In this document: one piece after another, positions 42,819 to 50,868 of the stretch
Layout of the letters: the number at the start of each line of letters is the position of its first letter
Position numbering within the stretch: position 1 is the stretch's first letter
Assembly (NCBI RefSeq): GCF_007828035.1
Contig: NZ_VITV01000003.1
Location: 620,001-684,000, forward strand
From: Nitrospirillum amazonense
GTDB lineage: Bacteria; Pseudomonadota; Alphaproteobacteria; Azospirillales; Azospirillaceae
Direction of reading: 5' to 3'
Length of the DNA: 64,000 nucleotides
Notes under the pieces: generated by a model
The model's database searches: none
What the model saw: the letters and a program-made list of their open reading frames with translations, nothing else
Told to the model about the DNA's origin: nothing
Made by a program: the position numbers and the translations under genes

Positions 42819-44552
42819 TTAATCCGCCTTGGTCACGCGCAAAATTTCTTCAGGCGTGGTCACACCATCCAACACCCGCTGCAGGCCGTCCTGATACAGG
42901 GGCACCATGCCGCCGGTCGCCACCGCCGCCGCCTCGATCTCCGCGGACGACGCTCCCTGGCGGATCAGCGCGCGGACCTGGTCGTTGATGGGCAGCCACT
43001 CGGCGATGGCGCAGCGGCCGCGGTAGCCCGTGCCGTTGCAGGCGGGGCAGCCCACCGCGCGGTAGACGGTGGTCAGGCGCGCCGGCAGGCCTAGGGCCGC
43101 CGCCGCCTCGGCCGACAGGGCGTGGGGCTGGCGGCAGTGGGGGCACAGGGTGCGCACCAGGCGCTGGGCCAGCACGCCGTTCAGGGTGGAGGCCAGCAGG
43201 TAGAGGTCCACCCCCATGTCCATCAGGCGCGGCACAGCGCCGGCAGCGTCGTTGGTGTGCAGGGTGGACAGCACCAGGTGGCCGGTCAGGGCCGCCTGCA
43301 CCGCCACCTTGGTGGTCTCGCCATCGCGCATTTCGCCCACCAGGATGACGTCGGGGTCCTGGCGCAGGAAGCTGCGCAGGGCATGGGCGAAGGTCAGGCC
43401 GATGCCCGGCTTCACCTGGGTCTGGTTGATGCCGTCCAGCAGATATTCCACCGGGTCCTCGACGGTCAGGATCTTGCGGCGGGCGGCGTCCATGCCGCGC
43501 AGGCCGGCGTAGAGGGTGGTGGTCTTGCCGCTGCCGGTAGGTCCCGTCACCAGCACGATGCCGTGGGGGCGGTCCAGCTCGGCCGCCAGCGGGTCCGCCA
43601 CCCAGGCGGGCAGGCCCAGGCTGTCCAGCCGGCCGCCGGCGGTCTGCTGGTCCAGGATGCGCATCACCACGTCCTCGCCATGCACGGTCGGGGTGGTGGA
43701 GACGCGGAAGTCGATCTCGCGGCCCTGCAGGGTCTGGCGGATGCGGCCGTCCTGGGGCAGGCGCCGCTCGCCGATGTCCAGGCCGGCCATGACCTTGACG
43801 CGGGTGATGAAGCCGGCGGCCACGCGGCGGGGCAGCACCTCGGCCTCGCGCAGGATGCCATCGACGCGGTGGCGGACGACCAGGCGGTCAGCCATGGGCT
43901 CGACATGGATGTCGGTGGCGCCGGCGGCCAGCGCCGCCTGGATGGCGTTGCCCACCAGGCGCACCACCGGGCCCTCGCTGGCAAGGTCCCGCAGGCGCTC
44001 GGCATCGCCCTCCAGCAGGTCCGGTATCTCGTCCTGGTTGGCGGCGGCCGGTGCGGCCTCATACAGGCGGTCCAGCGCCGCGGCGATGGCGGTGCCGGTC
44101 ATGACCACGGGCCGCACCGGGCGGCCGGCCAGGAAGGCCGCGGCCTTCAACGCCTGGGTATCCAGCGGGTCGGCCACGGCGAACACGGCCTGGGTGCCGT
44201 CGCCAGGGGTGCCGCCCGCGGTCAGGGGCAGCATCAGCTTGGTCTTCAGGAAGGACAGGTTGGCCGTTTCCACCATCACCGGCGCCTCGGGCAAATGGTC
44301 GGCCGGCCACAGCGCCAGGCCCAGGGCCTGGGCGTACGCCCCCGCCATATGCTCTTCCGACACCAGGCCCAGGTCCACCAGCCGACGGTCCACCCGGCCA
44401 CCCGCCGCCTGCGCACGCGCCACCGCGCCGTTGGCCAGCTGGCCCTGTGCCGCCAACGCGGACAGGACGCGGGTCAAGGGGTCGTCCTGGTGGTCGTGCC
44501 GCTGCATGGTATCGGTAACAGCACGGACAGCTGAGTGTTGATGGGCGGTCAC
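42819..44552 (-). CDS. gspE: Type II secretion ATPase GspE
   Basis: A 577-residue hexameric AAA+ ATPase that powers pseudopilus assembly. N1E/N2E domains at ~25-160, then the catalytic core with Walker A GPTGSGKTTT (~335), Asp box, Walker B ILVGEMRD (~402) and His box LSTLHTNDA. A tetracysteine zinc motif (CPHC...CPAC, ~472-505) is present. The start is GTG at 44552 with AAAAGG 8 bases upstream; a Met at 44507 lacks a good ribosome site. First gene of the 12-gene operon; TATACT on the minus strand directly before the GTG could be a -10, but would leave too short a leader. Confidence 0.93.
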   Translation of the reverse strand: MTAHQHSAVRAVTDTMQRHDHQDDPLTRVLSALAAQGQLANGAVARAQAAGGRVDRRLVDLGLVSEEHMAGAYAQALGLALWPADHLPEAPVMVETANLSFLKTKLMLPLTAGGTPGDGTQAVFAVADPLDTQALKAAAFLAGRPVRPVVMTGTAIAAALDRLYEAAPAAANQDEIPDLLEGDAERLRDLASEGPVVRLVGNAIQAALAAGATDIHVEPMADRLVVRHRVDGILREAEVLPRRVAAGFITRVKVMAGLDIGERRLPQDGRIRQTLQGREIDFRVSTTPTVHGEDVVMRILDQQTAGGRLDSLGLPAWVADPLAAELDRPHGIVLVTGPTGSGKTTTLYAGLRGMDAARRKILTVEDPVEYLLDGINQTQVKPGIGLTFAHALRSFLRQDPDVILVGEMRDGETTKVAVQAALTGHLVLSTLHTNDAAGAVPRLMDMGVDLYLLASTLNGVLAQRLVRTLCPHCRQPHALSAEAAAALGLPARLTTVYRAVGCPACNGTGYRGRCAIAEWLPINDQVRALIRQGASSAEIEAAAVATGGMVPLYQDGLQRVLDGVTTPEEILRVTKAD

Positions 44553-45068
44553 GTAGTATACCTTTTAAAACTGGATGCGGAATATACCGGGTGCTTTGCT
44601 AGGGAATAGTTCTAGGTCGTAAAGGTTAATATATCGCGAAGGGCCTAGGTCTCAACGTCTAGCTCTTAGGGGGTATGTCCGACCCATGAATCGACGGCGA
44701 TTCCCTCATCATCTTGGAAATTCTATATAAATCAGGCGATAACAGCCCGTGAACAGATGGGATAAGTTGGTGTTTCGGCCCCCGCCTATGCCTTTCATCT
44801 AGGCACGGCCCAGGCCTCGGCAAGGTATCTTGCTTAACAACAAAGACAATATTCATAAAATTTTAGATTTAACGCTGGCGGCACATTTACAAAAATCCGT
44901 CGATAGGTATTTGAATCATTTCGGATTTTCTTAAGCGCCTAATTTATAGACACGTCCGTTTAGGCGCGCTGCCAGTCAAAGCCCACAATAAAACGTTGCT
45001 GATCCTTCCTATGGGAAGACCACCCTTGAAATGAACGCATTTCAGAACGAATTTTATAAGATCGTATC
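44553..45068. other. AT-rich intergenic region upstream of gspE
   Basis: About 515 bases with no convincing gene and a base composition much richer in A+T than the surroundings. It holds several dyads: GCGCCTAA and TTAGGCGC (44935-44967, 17-base spacer), TGAAATG-AACG-CATTTCA (45027-45044). It presumably contains the promoter of the gsp operon and could encode a small RNA. A 65-codon minus-strand frame (44659-44856) has no supporting features. Confidence 0.5.
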
Positions 45069-45081
45069 CTAAATACGATCT
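45059..45081 (-). terminator. Hairpin straddling the stop of the membrane-anchored protein gene
   Basis: AGATCGTAT (45059-45067) and ATACGATCT (45073-45081) are perfect 9-bp arms around CCTAA, which contains the TAG stop of the minus-strand gene. AT-rich sequence (TATAAAATT) follows on the minus strand, so weak termination is possible; the stem is AT-rich for this genome. Confidence 0.4.
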
Positions 45082-45584
45082 AAGCTTTCCAGCAGCTTGC
45101 GCGACCGGGCCAGCAGGTCGATGAACGCCGCATCCTGGATTTTGGCCAGCCGCACGGCGAAGGCCACGGCCTCCGGGTCGCGTTGGCCGGACAGCTCATG
45201 CAGGGCCCGCGCCCGCTCCAGCCCCGCCGCCAGGCTGGTGTACCAGGAGACGAGGTCGCGCGGCAGCGGCGTGGGCAGGTAGCCCACCGTGCTGCCCAGG
45301 GCACGGAATACAGGCATGTAGTCGCGGTCACCGCGGAAGGCGTGATGCACGACCGATGGCGCGTCGCCGCAGGCCTGCAGGTCGGCGCGCAGCATCGACA
45401 GGTAATTCTCCTCGATATGCTGCGACAGGGCGCCGATCTCGCCAATCAGGGCACAGGCGATGTTGCGCTTGGCCCGCAGGCGCACGCGCCGTTCATGAAA
45501 GGTATTGGCCACGAAGCCCGAGAAGCCACCGACCACCCCACCGGCGACGGCGCCCGATATCTGCAACCACGGAAACTCCACCAT
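45069..45584 (-). CDS. Membrane-anchored protein of unknown function
   Basis: I do not recognise the family. The 171-residue product has one N-terminal Gly/Val-rich transmembrane helix (ISGAVAGGVVGGFSGFVANTF, ~8-28) followed by a basic stretch (HERRVRLRAKRN) and a helical cytoplasmic domain (IACALIGEIGALSQHIEENYLSML..., VSWYTSLAAGLERARALHEL, DAAFIDLLARSRKLLESLD). The ATG at 45584 follows AAAGGGGGATGGG. It is divergent from the TolB/TPR gene. Helical proteins of this design often sit beside phage or stress genes, but nothing here fixes a role. Confidence 0.7.
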   Translation of the reverse strand: MVEFPWLQISGAVAGGVVGGFSGFVANTFHERRVRLRAKRNIACALIGEIGALSQHIEENYLSMLRADLQACGDAPSVVHHAFRGDRDYMPVFRALGSTVGYLPTPLPRDLVSWYTSLAAGLERARALHELSGQRDPEAVAFAVRLAKIQDAAFIDLLARSRKLLESLDRI

Positions 45585-45739
45585 CCCATCCCCCTTTGCG
45601 CCCGCCCCACCGGACAATAATGGTTCACAAGGTCCAAGCACCGTTAGTCCGTGCCCGCTAACCGTTATACCAACCTGTGAGACGGGGCGCCCGCCTTGAC
45701 CGGCGCTGGCGGTGCCCGTCATAAATTGCGCAATAGTCA

Positions 45740-45773
45740 AATTTTCAGCCCAATTTTCAGCCCCAATTTTCAG
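45740..45773 (+). repeat. Three short tandem repeats (AATTTTCAG) in the leader of the TolB/TPR gene
   Basis: AATTTTCAG occurs at 45740-45748, 45752-45760 and 45765-45773, separated by CCC-type spacers (periods 12 and 13). It ends 15 bases before the GTG start, with AAGGA right after it. Could bind a regulator or affect translation; also prone to slippage. Confidence 0.55.
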
Positions 45774-45788
45774 AAGGACAGGGCCCCC

Positions 45789-47582
45789 GTGGATCCCACC
45801 AAGACGCCGTCGCCCTGGGCCGTGCGCGAACAGGTCGATCGGCTGCGGGCCAGCCCCCAGTTCGCCGGGTCGGAACGGCTGCTGGCCTTCCTGCACTTCA
45901 TCGTCGAGGAGACGCTGAAGGACGGCGGCGCCACCTTGAGGGAGGCGGTGATCGGCAACGCCGTCTATGGCCGCGAACCGCCCTACGACCCCCGTATCGA
46001 CAGCACCGTGCGGGTAGAGGCGCGGCGCCTGCGCCGCAAGCTGGAGGATCACTACGCCGGCCCCGGCCGGGCCGATCCGGTGGTCGTCAGCCTGCCGACC
46101 GGCGGCTACGTCCCGCACTTCACCCTGAACACCACGCCGGCGGCCGTAGAGATGGACGCGCCGGCACCCCTGGCGGAAGGCCCGACCTACACCCCCGGTT
46201 TCGGCGCCGCCGTGGCCGTCATGCCGTTGCGGGCGCTGAGCCGCGCGCCCGAGGATGAAAGCTTCGCCGACGGCCTGACGGACGAACTGATCTATGCCCT
46301 GGGCCGGGCACAGGGCCTGCGCGTCACCTCGCGCGCGGTCGCCTTCCAGGCGCACGGCCAGGGCTGGACCGTGCCCGCCCTGGCGCGCGAGCTGGGGGTG
46401 GATGCCGTGCTGCAAGGCACGGTGCGCCGCCAGGACGGCATGCTGCGCGTGACGGTGGAGGTGTCGAACCCCAAGGGTTTCGTCATCTGGTCCGACCGCT
46501 TCGACGCCCCCGACCATGAGCATCTGCGCCTGCAGGAACGCATCGCCGCCACGGTGCTGAGCCGGGTGCGCCTGGACAGCAGCGCCATGCGCGCCTCGCG
46601 CATCTCTCCCGGCCCGGTGGCGCTGGAGGCGCACGCCCGCATCTATCGCGCCCGGCAGCTGCAGGACCAGCAGACGCCGACCGCCCTTTATGAGGCGCTG
46701 GAGATATTCCAGCGGGTGGCGGAGGGGGCGGCCGACTTCGCCCGGGGCCATTCGGGCGTGGCCGACTGCCAGTGCGACCTGTTCCGCCTGGGCCTGCTCA
46801 GCCATGCCGAGGCCAAGGCGACGGCCGACGCCGCCGTGCGGCGTGCCCTGGAAATTGATGCCCAGTCGGTGGAGGCGCTGACGGCGCGCGCCACCGTGGC
46901 CGCCTGGCTGGACCGCGACGCCCCGGCGGCGGAAGCGGACTTCGCCCGCGCCCTGCGCCTGGGCGATCACGCCCGCGCCGTCCGCCTCTACGGCGTCCTT
47001 CTCACCATCCTCGACCGGCAGGAGGAGGCGGAGCACTTGTTCCGCGAGGCCCGCGCCATCGAGCCCTTTTCCGTGCAACAAGACATCGCGGAGGCCATCA
47101 GCCATTATCAGGGCCGCCGCCATGCCCAACTGATCGCCGCCGGGCCCCAAGCGGACGGACAGGCGGCGGGCCTATCGGCGGAGGTGCTGGTCTGCCGCGC
47201 CCTGGCCCATGTCTTCGGCGGCGACCCCAACGGGGCCCGGGCCCTGGTCGGCCCCATTGAACGCACCACCGCCAAGCATCCCGACCTGGTTTACGCCCGC
47301 GCGGAGATCGAGGGCTGGCTGGGCGAGCCGGAGCGGGGCTGGCGCCTGCTGGCCACGTCCGACACCGTCCCCGCCACCGCCTTCGCCCGCGCCACCTTGG
47401 CCGCCGCCCTGAACGATGAGGCGCGCGGCCTGGCGGCCCTCAATCACGCCATCGACCGGCGGGAGCTGTCGACCGTCTGGCTGCGCACCGACAGCCGCTT
47501 CGACGCCTGGCGCGACCGCCCGGGATTTCAGGCGGTGATGGACCGGCTGCTGCCGCCCAAGGCGGCGGTCCAGGCAGGCTAA
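45789..47582 (+). CDS. TolB/TPR protein with N-terminal winged-helix-like domain
   Basis: A 597-residue protein. Residues 1-105 match the N-terminal domain seen in many proteobacterial TolB/TPR and adenylate-cyclase-like proteins (SPQFAGSERLLAFLHFIVEE, DPRIDSTVRVEARRLRRKLEDHY). Residues ~135-260 are a TolB-like region (VAVMPLRALSRAPEDESFADGLTDELIYALG, LGVDAVLQGTVRRQDGMLRV, VIWSDRFDAP). The C-terminal half is helical TPR-like (FARGHSGVADCQCD, AVRRALEIDAQSVEALTARA, AEHLFREARAIEPF). There is no transmembrane segment, unusual for CadC-like sensors. The GTG at 45789 is chosen; upstream starts lie in the repeat region. It precedes an efflux-pump operon and may regulate it. Confidence 0.75.
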   Translation: MDPTKTPSPWAVREQVDRLRASPQFAGSERLLAFLHFIVEETLKDGGATLREAVIGNAVYGREPPYDPRIDSTVRVEARRLRRKLEDHYAGPGRADPVVVSLPTGGYVPHFTLNTTPAAVEMDAPAPLAEGPTYTPGFGAAVAVMPLRALSRAPEDESFADGLTDELIYALGRAQGLRVTSRAVAFQAHGQGWTVPALARELGVDAVLQGTVRRQDGMLRVTVEVSNPKGFVIWSDRFDAPDHEHLRLQERIAATVLSRVRLDSSAMRASRISPGPVALEAHARIYRARQLQDQQTPTALYEALEIFQRVAEGAADFARGHSGVADCQCDLFRLGLLSHAEAKATADAAVRRALEIDAQSVEALTARATVAAWLDRDAPAAEADFARALRLGDHARAVRLYGVLLTILDRQEEAEHLFREARAIEPFSVQQDIAEAISHYQGRRHAQLIAAGPQADGQAAGLSAEVLVCRALAHVFGGDPNGARALVGPIERTTAKHPDLVYARAEIEGWLGEPERGWRLLATSDTVPATAFARATLAAALNDEARGLAALNHAIDRRELSTVWLRTDSRFDAWRDRPGFQAVMDRLLPPKAAVQAG

Positions 47583-47696
47583 CCGTAAGCGCCGGATGGC
47601 TCACTCCATCCCCGTCGGCCCCCGCCCCTAGCATTGGCCCCCGAGAGGCAACCGGAGGACGGCTTCCGGGGAAATGGGGAGTGGTGCTGATGGGGT

Positions 47697-47713
47697 TGAC
47701 ACTTGGAATGTCA
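47697..47713. promoter_or_regulatory. Dyad upstream of the efflux operon
   Basis: TGACA-CTTGGAA-TGTCA (47697-47713) is a perfect 5-bp dyad with a 7-base spacer, overlapping a TTGACA (-35-like) hexamer, 22 bases before the ATG at 47736. No -10 fits at the usual distance. Could be an operator of the efflux operon; short arms, so it may be chance. Confidence 0.3.
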
Positions 47714-47735
47714 CAGCGCCCGCCGCGGGCCTGAC

Positions 47736-48197
47736 ATGGCGGTACGCCGCACGCTCGACCGGATGCGCGCCCTGGACCGCGCCTGGAACGACCGGCGCTG
47801 GCACGACTATGCCGAGTTCCTGGGGGAGGATTTGGTGGCGCACGGCGATGGTGCGGCACCACCCCTGCACAAGCGCGCGCACATTGATCAGGCCATCCGC
47901 TTCTGCGCCGCCTTCCCCGATGCCCGCATCCATGTGGAGTCCTACCTGGACTTGTTCAGCAGCCACGACGGCCACCACAGCTGCGCCGTGGCGCGGCTGA
48001 CCGGCACCGCCAGCGGCGGCTTGACCCTGCCCGCCGATTTGCTGGACGGTCCGGACGCCGCACCGCTCAAACGGGCCTTCGACGTGCCGCGCCTGGCCAT
48101 CTGCCGGTGGGAGCGGGGCTGGATCGTCGACTACCGCGTCCACCTGGACACCTCGCTGATGCTGCATCAGCTGCGCGACCCGGCGGCGGCCCCATGA
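47736..48197 (+). CDS. SnoaL-like (NTF2-fold) protein
   Basis: A 153-residue SnoaL/ester-cyclase-like protein (LDRMRALDRAWNDRRWHDYAEFLGEDLVAHGDG...HKRAHIDQAIRFCAAFPDARIHVES...RLAICRWERGWIVDYRVHLDTSLML). Soluble, no signal. Starts at the ATG at 47736; ends with a 4-base overlap with the MFS gene, so it is the first gene of the efflux operon. It may bind or modify the compound the pump exports, or act as sensor. Third free-standing NTF2-like protein in the window; not clearly related in sequence to the others. Confidence 0.75.
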   Translation: MAVRRTLDRMRALDRAWNDRRWHDYAEFLGEDLVAHGDGAAPPLHKRAHIDQAIRFCAAFPDARIHVESYLDLFSSHDGHHSCAVARLTGTASGGLTLPADLLDGPDAAPLKRAFDVPRLAICRWERGWIVDYRVHLDTSLMLHQLRDPAAAP

Positions 48198-49765
48198 CGG
48201 TCATCGGCGACGACTATGCGTTCCGGCCGGAGGAGCGGCCGACCTTCGTCGGCTCGCCCGCCGCGCCGGCGCACCCGCTGGGCCGCCGGCTGGGCTATGC
48301 CGCCGTCGCCGTGCTGGTGGGGGTGGCGGCCACCCTGGGCAACGCGCTGGTGAACGTGAACCTGGCCAGCCTGTCCGGCGCACTGGGCGTCTACATCGAC
48401 CAAGCCAGCTGGCTTCCCGCCCTCTATGTCGCCTTCAACGCCGGCGCCAACCTGATGCTGGTGAAGGCGCGGGTGCAATTCGGCATTCCGGCGGTGACCG
48501 GCACACTGCTGGTGGCCTACGCCCTGGCCGGCCTATTGCAATTCGTCATTCCCGGCTTCGCCGCCGCCGCCATCATCCGCGCCGTCAGCGGCATGACGGC
48601 GGCCGGCTTGACCACCATGACCATTTACAACCTGCTGCAGGTGTTTCCTGGCCGCCTACGGCCCCTGGCCCTGGTCATCGGCATCGGCCTGACCCAGCTG
48701 GGCACGCCGCTGGCCCGCCTGGTGCCGGTGGAGATGATGGCCCTACACCAGTGGCAGGGCCTGCATCTGATGGAGATCGGCATCGCGCTGGCGGTGCTGG
48801 CGGCGATCACCGCCCTGCCCCTGCCGCCCAGCGACCGCGCGCCCGCCTTCCAGCCGCTGGACTTCGCCGTCATCGGCCTGATGCTGCCCTGCCTGGTGCT
48901 GGTCTGCGGTGTATTGGGCCAAGGCCGCCTGCTGTGGTGGGTGGACACGCCCTGGCTGGGCTGGGCGCTGGCGGCGGCCGTGCCCCTGTTCACCCTGGCC
49001 TGGCTGATCGAGCGGCGGCGGAACCGGCCGCTGATCCGCGTCCACTGGCTGACCACGCTGGACATGGCGCGCTTCGCCGCCGCCGCGTTGCTGATGCGGG
49101 TGTCATTGGCGGAGCAGACCTATGGCGCGGTCGGCCTGTTGACGGCGGGCGGCCTGATCAACGACCAGTTGCACCCCCTGTTCGCCATCGTGGTCCTGGC
49201 CATGCTGGGCGGCACGCTGACGGCCGCCTTGACCCTGTCGGAACGGCGCCTGCCCTACCAGATCATCGCGGCCTCGCTGCTGATCGCAGCCGGCGCCTGG
49301 CTCGACAGCGACGCCACCAGCCTGGTGCGCCCGCCGCAGCTGTACCTCAGCCAGGCGCTGATCGCCTTCGGCACCACCCTGTTCATCGGGCCGGCCCTGG
49401 TGCTGGGCTTCCTGCGCATGGTGGCCAAGGGACCGGACTACCTGGTCACCTTCATGGTGCTGTTCAGCATCACCCAGAATGTGGGTGGGTTGGCGGGGTC
49501 GGCCCTGCTGGGCAGCCTGCAGGTGGCCTCATCCCACTGGCATGCCCAAACCCTGTCGGAACATCTGGTGGCGTCCGACCCGCAGGTGGTGGCCCGCCTG
49601 GCGATGGGGGGCGGCGGCGCGCTGGGCCAGGCCCTGGGGCGCGAGGCCGCCGTGCTGGCCTTCAACGACGTCTTCCTGTTCGTGGCCGGCCTGGCGCTGC
49701 TGAACGCGCTTTATGTCGGCTATCTCGTCCTGTTCAACACCCTGCGCCGGAGACGCGGATCATGA
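48194..49765 (+). CDS. MFS multidrug efflux transporter, DHA2/EmrB-like
   Basis: A 523-residue inner membrane transporter with about 14 helices, as expected for drug:H+ antiporters of the EmrB type, although the classical motif A is weakened. It starts with a cytosolic ~35-residue leader (FRPEERPTFVGSP) and has motifs such as LVNVNLASLSGALGVYIDQASWLPALY in TM1/2 and FLRMVAKGPDYLVTFMVLFSITQNVGGLAGSALLG late in the chain. It overlaps both neighbours by 4 bases. It works with the HlyD-type adaptor and NodT-type channel that follow. Confidence 0.9.
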   Translation: MTVIGDDYAFRPEERPTFVGSPAAPAHPLGRRLGYAAVAVLVGVAATLGNALVNVNLASLSGALGVYIDQASWLPALYVAFNAGANLMLVKARVQFGIPAVTGTLLVAYALAGLLQFVIPGFAAAAIIRAVSGMTAAGLTTMTIYNLLQVFPGRLRPLALVIGIGLTQLGTPLARLVPVEMMALHQWQGLHLMEIGIALAVLAAITALPLPPSDRAPAFQPLDFAVIGLMLPCLVLVCGVLGQGRLLWWVDTPWLGWALAAAVPLFTLAWLIERRRNRPLIRVHWLTTLDMARFAAAALLMRVSLAEQTYGAVGLLTAGGLINDQLHPLFAIVVLAMLGGTLTAALTLSERRLPYQIIAASLLIAAGAWLDSDATSLVRPPQLYLSQALIAFGTTLFIGPALVLGFLRMVAKGPDYLVTFMVLFSITQNVGGLAGSALLGSLQVASSHWHAQTLSEHLVASDPQVVARLAMGGGGALGQALGREAAVLAFNDVFLFVAGLALLNALYVGYLVLFNTLRRRRGS

Positions 49766-50868
49766 GCGCCCCCGATACCCACCATTATTGGCATCCGCCC
49801 CGGCGCGGCCGGCTGACCGCCCTGGCCATCCTGGGCGTCGCCGTCGGCGCCATCCTGGCCCTGCTGGCCGCCTGGCGCCTGCCGCCCTTCGCCGGCGCGG
49901 TGGAGGCGACGGAAAACGCCTACATCCGGGGGCGCACCACGGTGATCGCCCCGCAGGTCAGCGGCTATGTCGTGGCGGTGCTGGTCGGCGACTACGCCCA
50001 CGTCAAGGCCGGGCAGGTGCTGGCCCGCATCGACGACCGCATCTACCGCGCCCGGGTGGACCAGGCCCGGGCCAACCTGGCGGCACAGCGCGCGGCCCTG
50101 GCCAACAGCGCGCAGGCCCATGCCGCGCGCACCGCCAGCCTGGCGGGCCAGACCGCCAACCTGGCCAACGCCCGCGCCCAGCTGGCCCGGGCGCGCGCCG
50201 ACATGGCGCGTGTGACCGACCTGGTGCGCGACGGCTCCGTCTCCATCCGGGAGCGCGACCAGACCCAGGCCGCCCTGGCCCAGGCGGAAGCGCAGGTACG
50301 CCAGGCCGAGGCAGGGGGCGAGATCGCCCGCCAGGACGTGCGCACGGTGGACGTGGGCCGCGACGGGCTGCAGGCCCAGGTGGAGGCGGCGCAGGCCCAG
50401 CTGGCCCTGGCGGAGATCGATTTGGACCATACGGTGATCTACGCCCCCGAGGACGGCCAGGTGGGCGAGGTCGGCGTACGCCTGGGCCAGTACGTCACAA
50501 ATGGCACCCAGTTCCTGTCGCTGGTGCCGGACGACCGCTGGATCATCGCCAATTACAAGGAGGCGCAGACCGCGCACATGGCCGTGGGGCAGCCGGCGCG
50601 CTTCACCGTCGACGCGCTGGACGGGGCCGAACTGACCGGCACGGTGGAGATGCTGTCGCCGGCCGCCGGTTCCGAATTCGCGGTGCTGAAGCCCGACAAC
50701 GCCACCGGTAACTTCATCAAGGTGCCGCAGCGCATCGGCGTGCGCATCGCCATCACCCCCGGCCAGCCCCTGGCCGACCGCCTGCGCCCCGGCATGTCGG
50801 TGGAGACGCGGGTGGATACCGCCGGCGGGGCCAAGCCCGACGGGACCGCGCCGGGGACCGCACGATGA
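49762..50868 (+). CDS. HlyD/EmrA-type membrane fusion protein
   Basis: A 368-residue periplasmic adaptor anchored by one N-terminal helix (LTALAILGVAVGAILALLAAW). It has a lipoyl/barrel-sandwich half (VEATENAYIRGRTTVIAPQVSGYV), a long coiled-coil hairpin (~90-215; repeated A/Q/R-rich heptads such as RVDQARANLAAQRAALANSAQ) and a beta-barrel (YAPEDGQVGEVGVRLGQYV, FLSLVPDDRWIIANYKEAQ). Couples the MFS pump to the outer membrane channel. Coupled to both neighbours by 4-base overlaps. Confidence 0.93.
   Translation: MSAPDTHHYWHPPRRGRLTALAILGVAVGAILALLAAWRLPPFAGAVEATENAYIRGRTTVIAPQVSGYVVAVLVGDYAHVKAGQVLARIDDRIYRARVDQARANLAAQRAALANSAQAHAARTASLAGQTANLANARAQLARARADMARVTDLVRDGSVSIRERDQTQAALAQAEAQVRQAEAGGEIARQDVRTVDVGRDGLQAQVEAAQAQLALAEIDLDHTVIYAPEDGQVGEVGVRLGQYVTNGTQFLSLVPDDRWIIANYKEAQTAHMAVGQPARFTVDALDGAELTGTVEMLSPAAGSEFAVLKPDNATGNFIKVPQRIGVRIAITPGQPLADRLRPGMSVETRVDTAGGAKPDGTAPGTAR

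Noticed and set aside
44659-44856. 65-codon minus-strand frame in the AT-rich gap upstream of gspE
   Set aside because: No ribosome site, no hydrophobic segment or recognisable motif; could be chance in AT-rich DNA.
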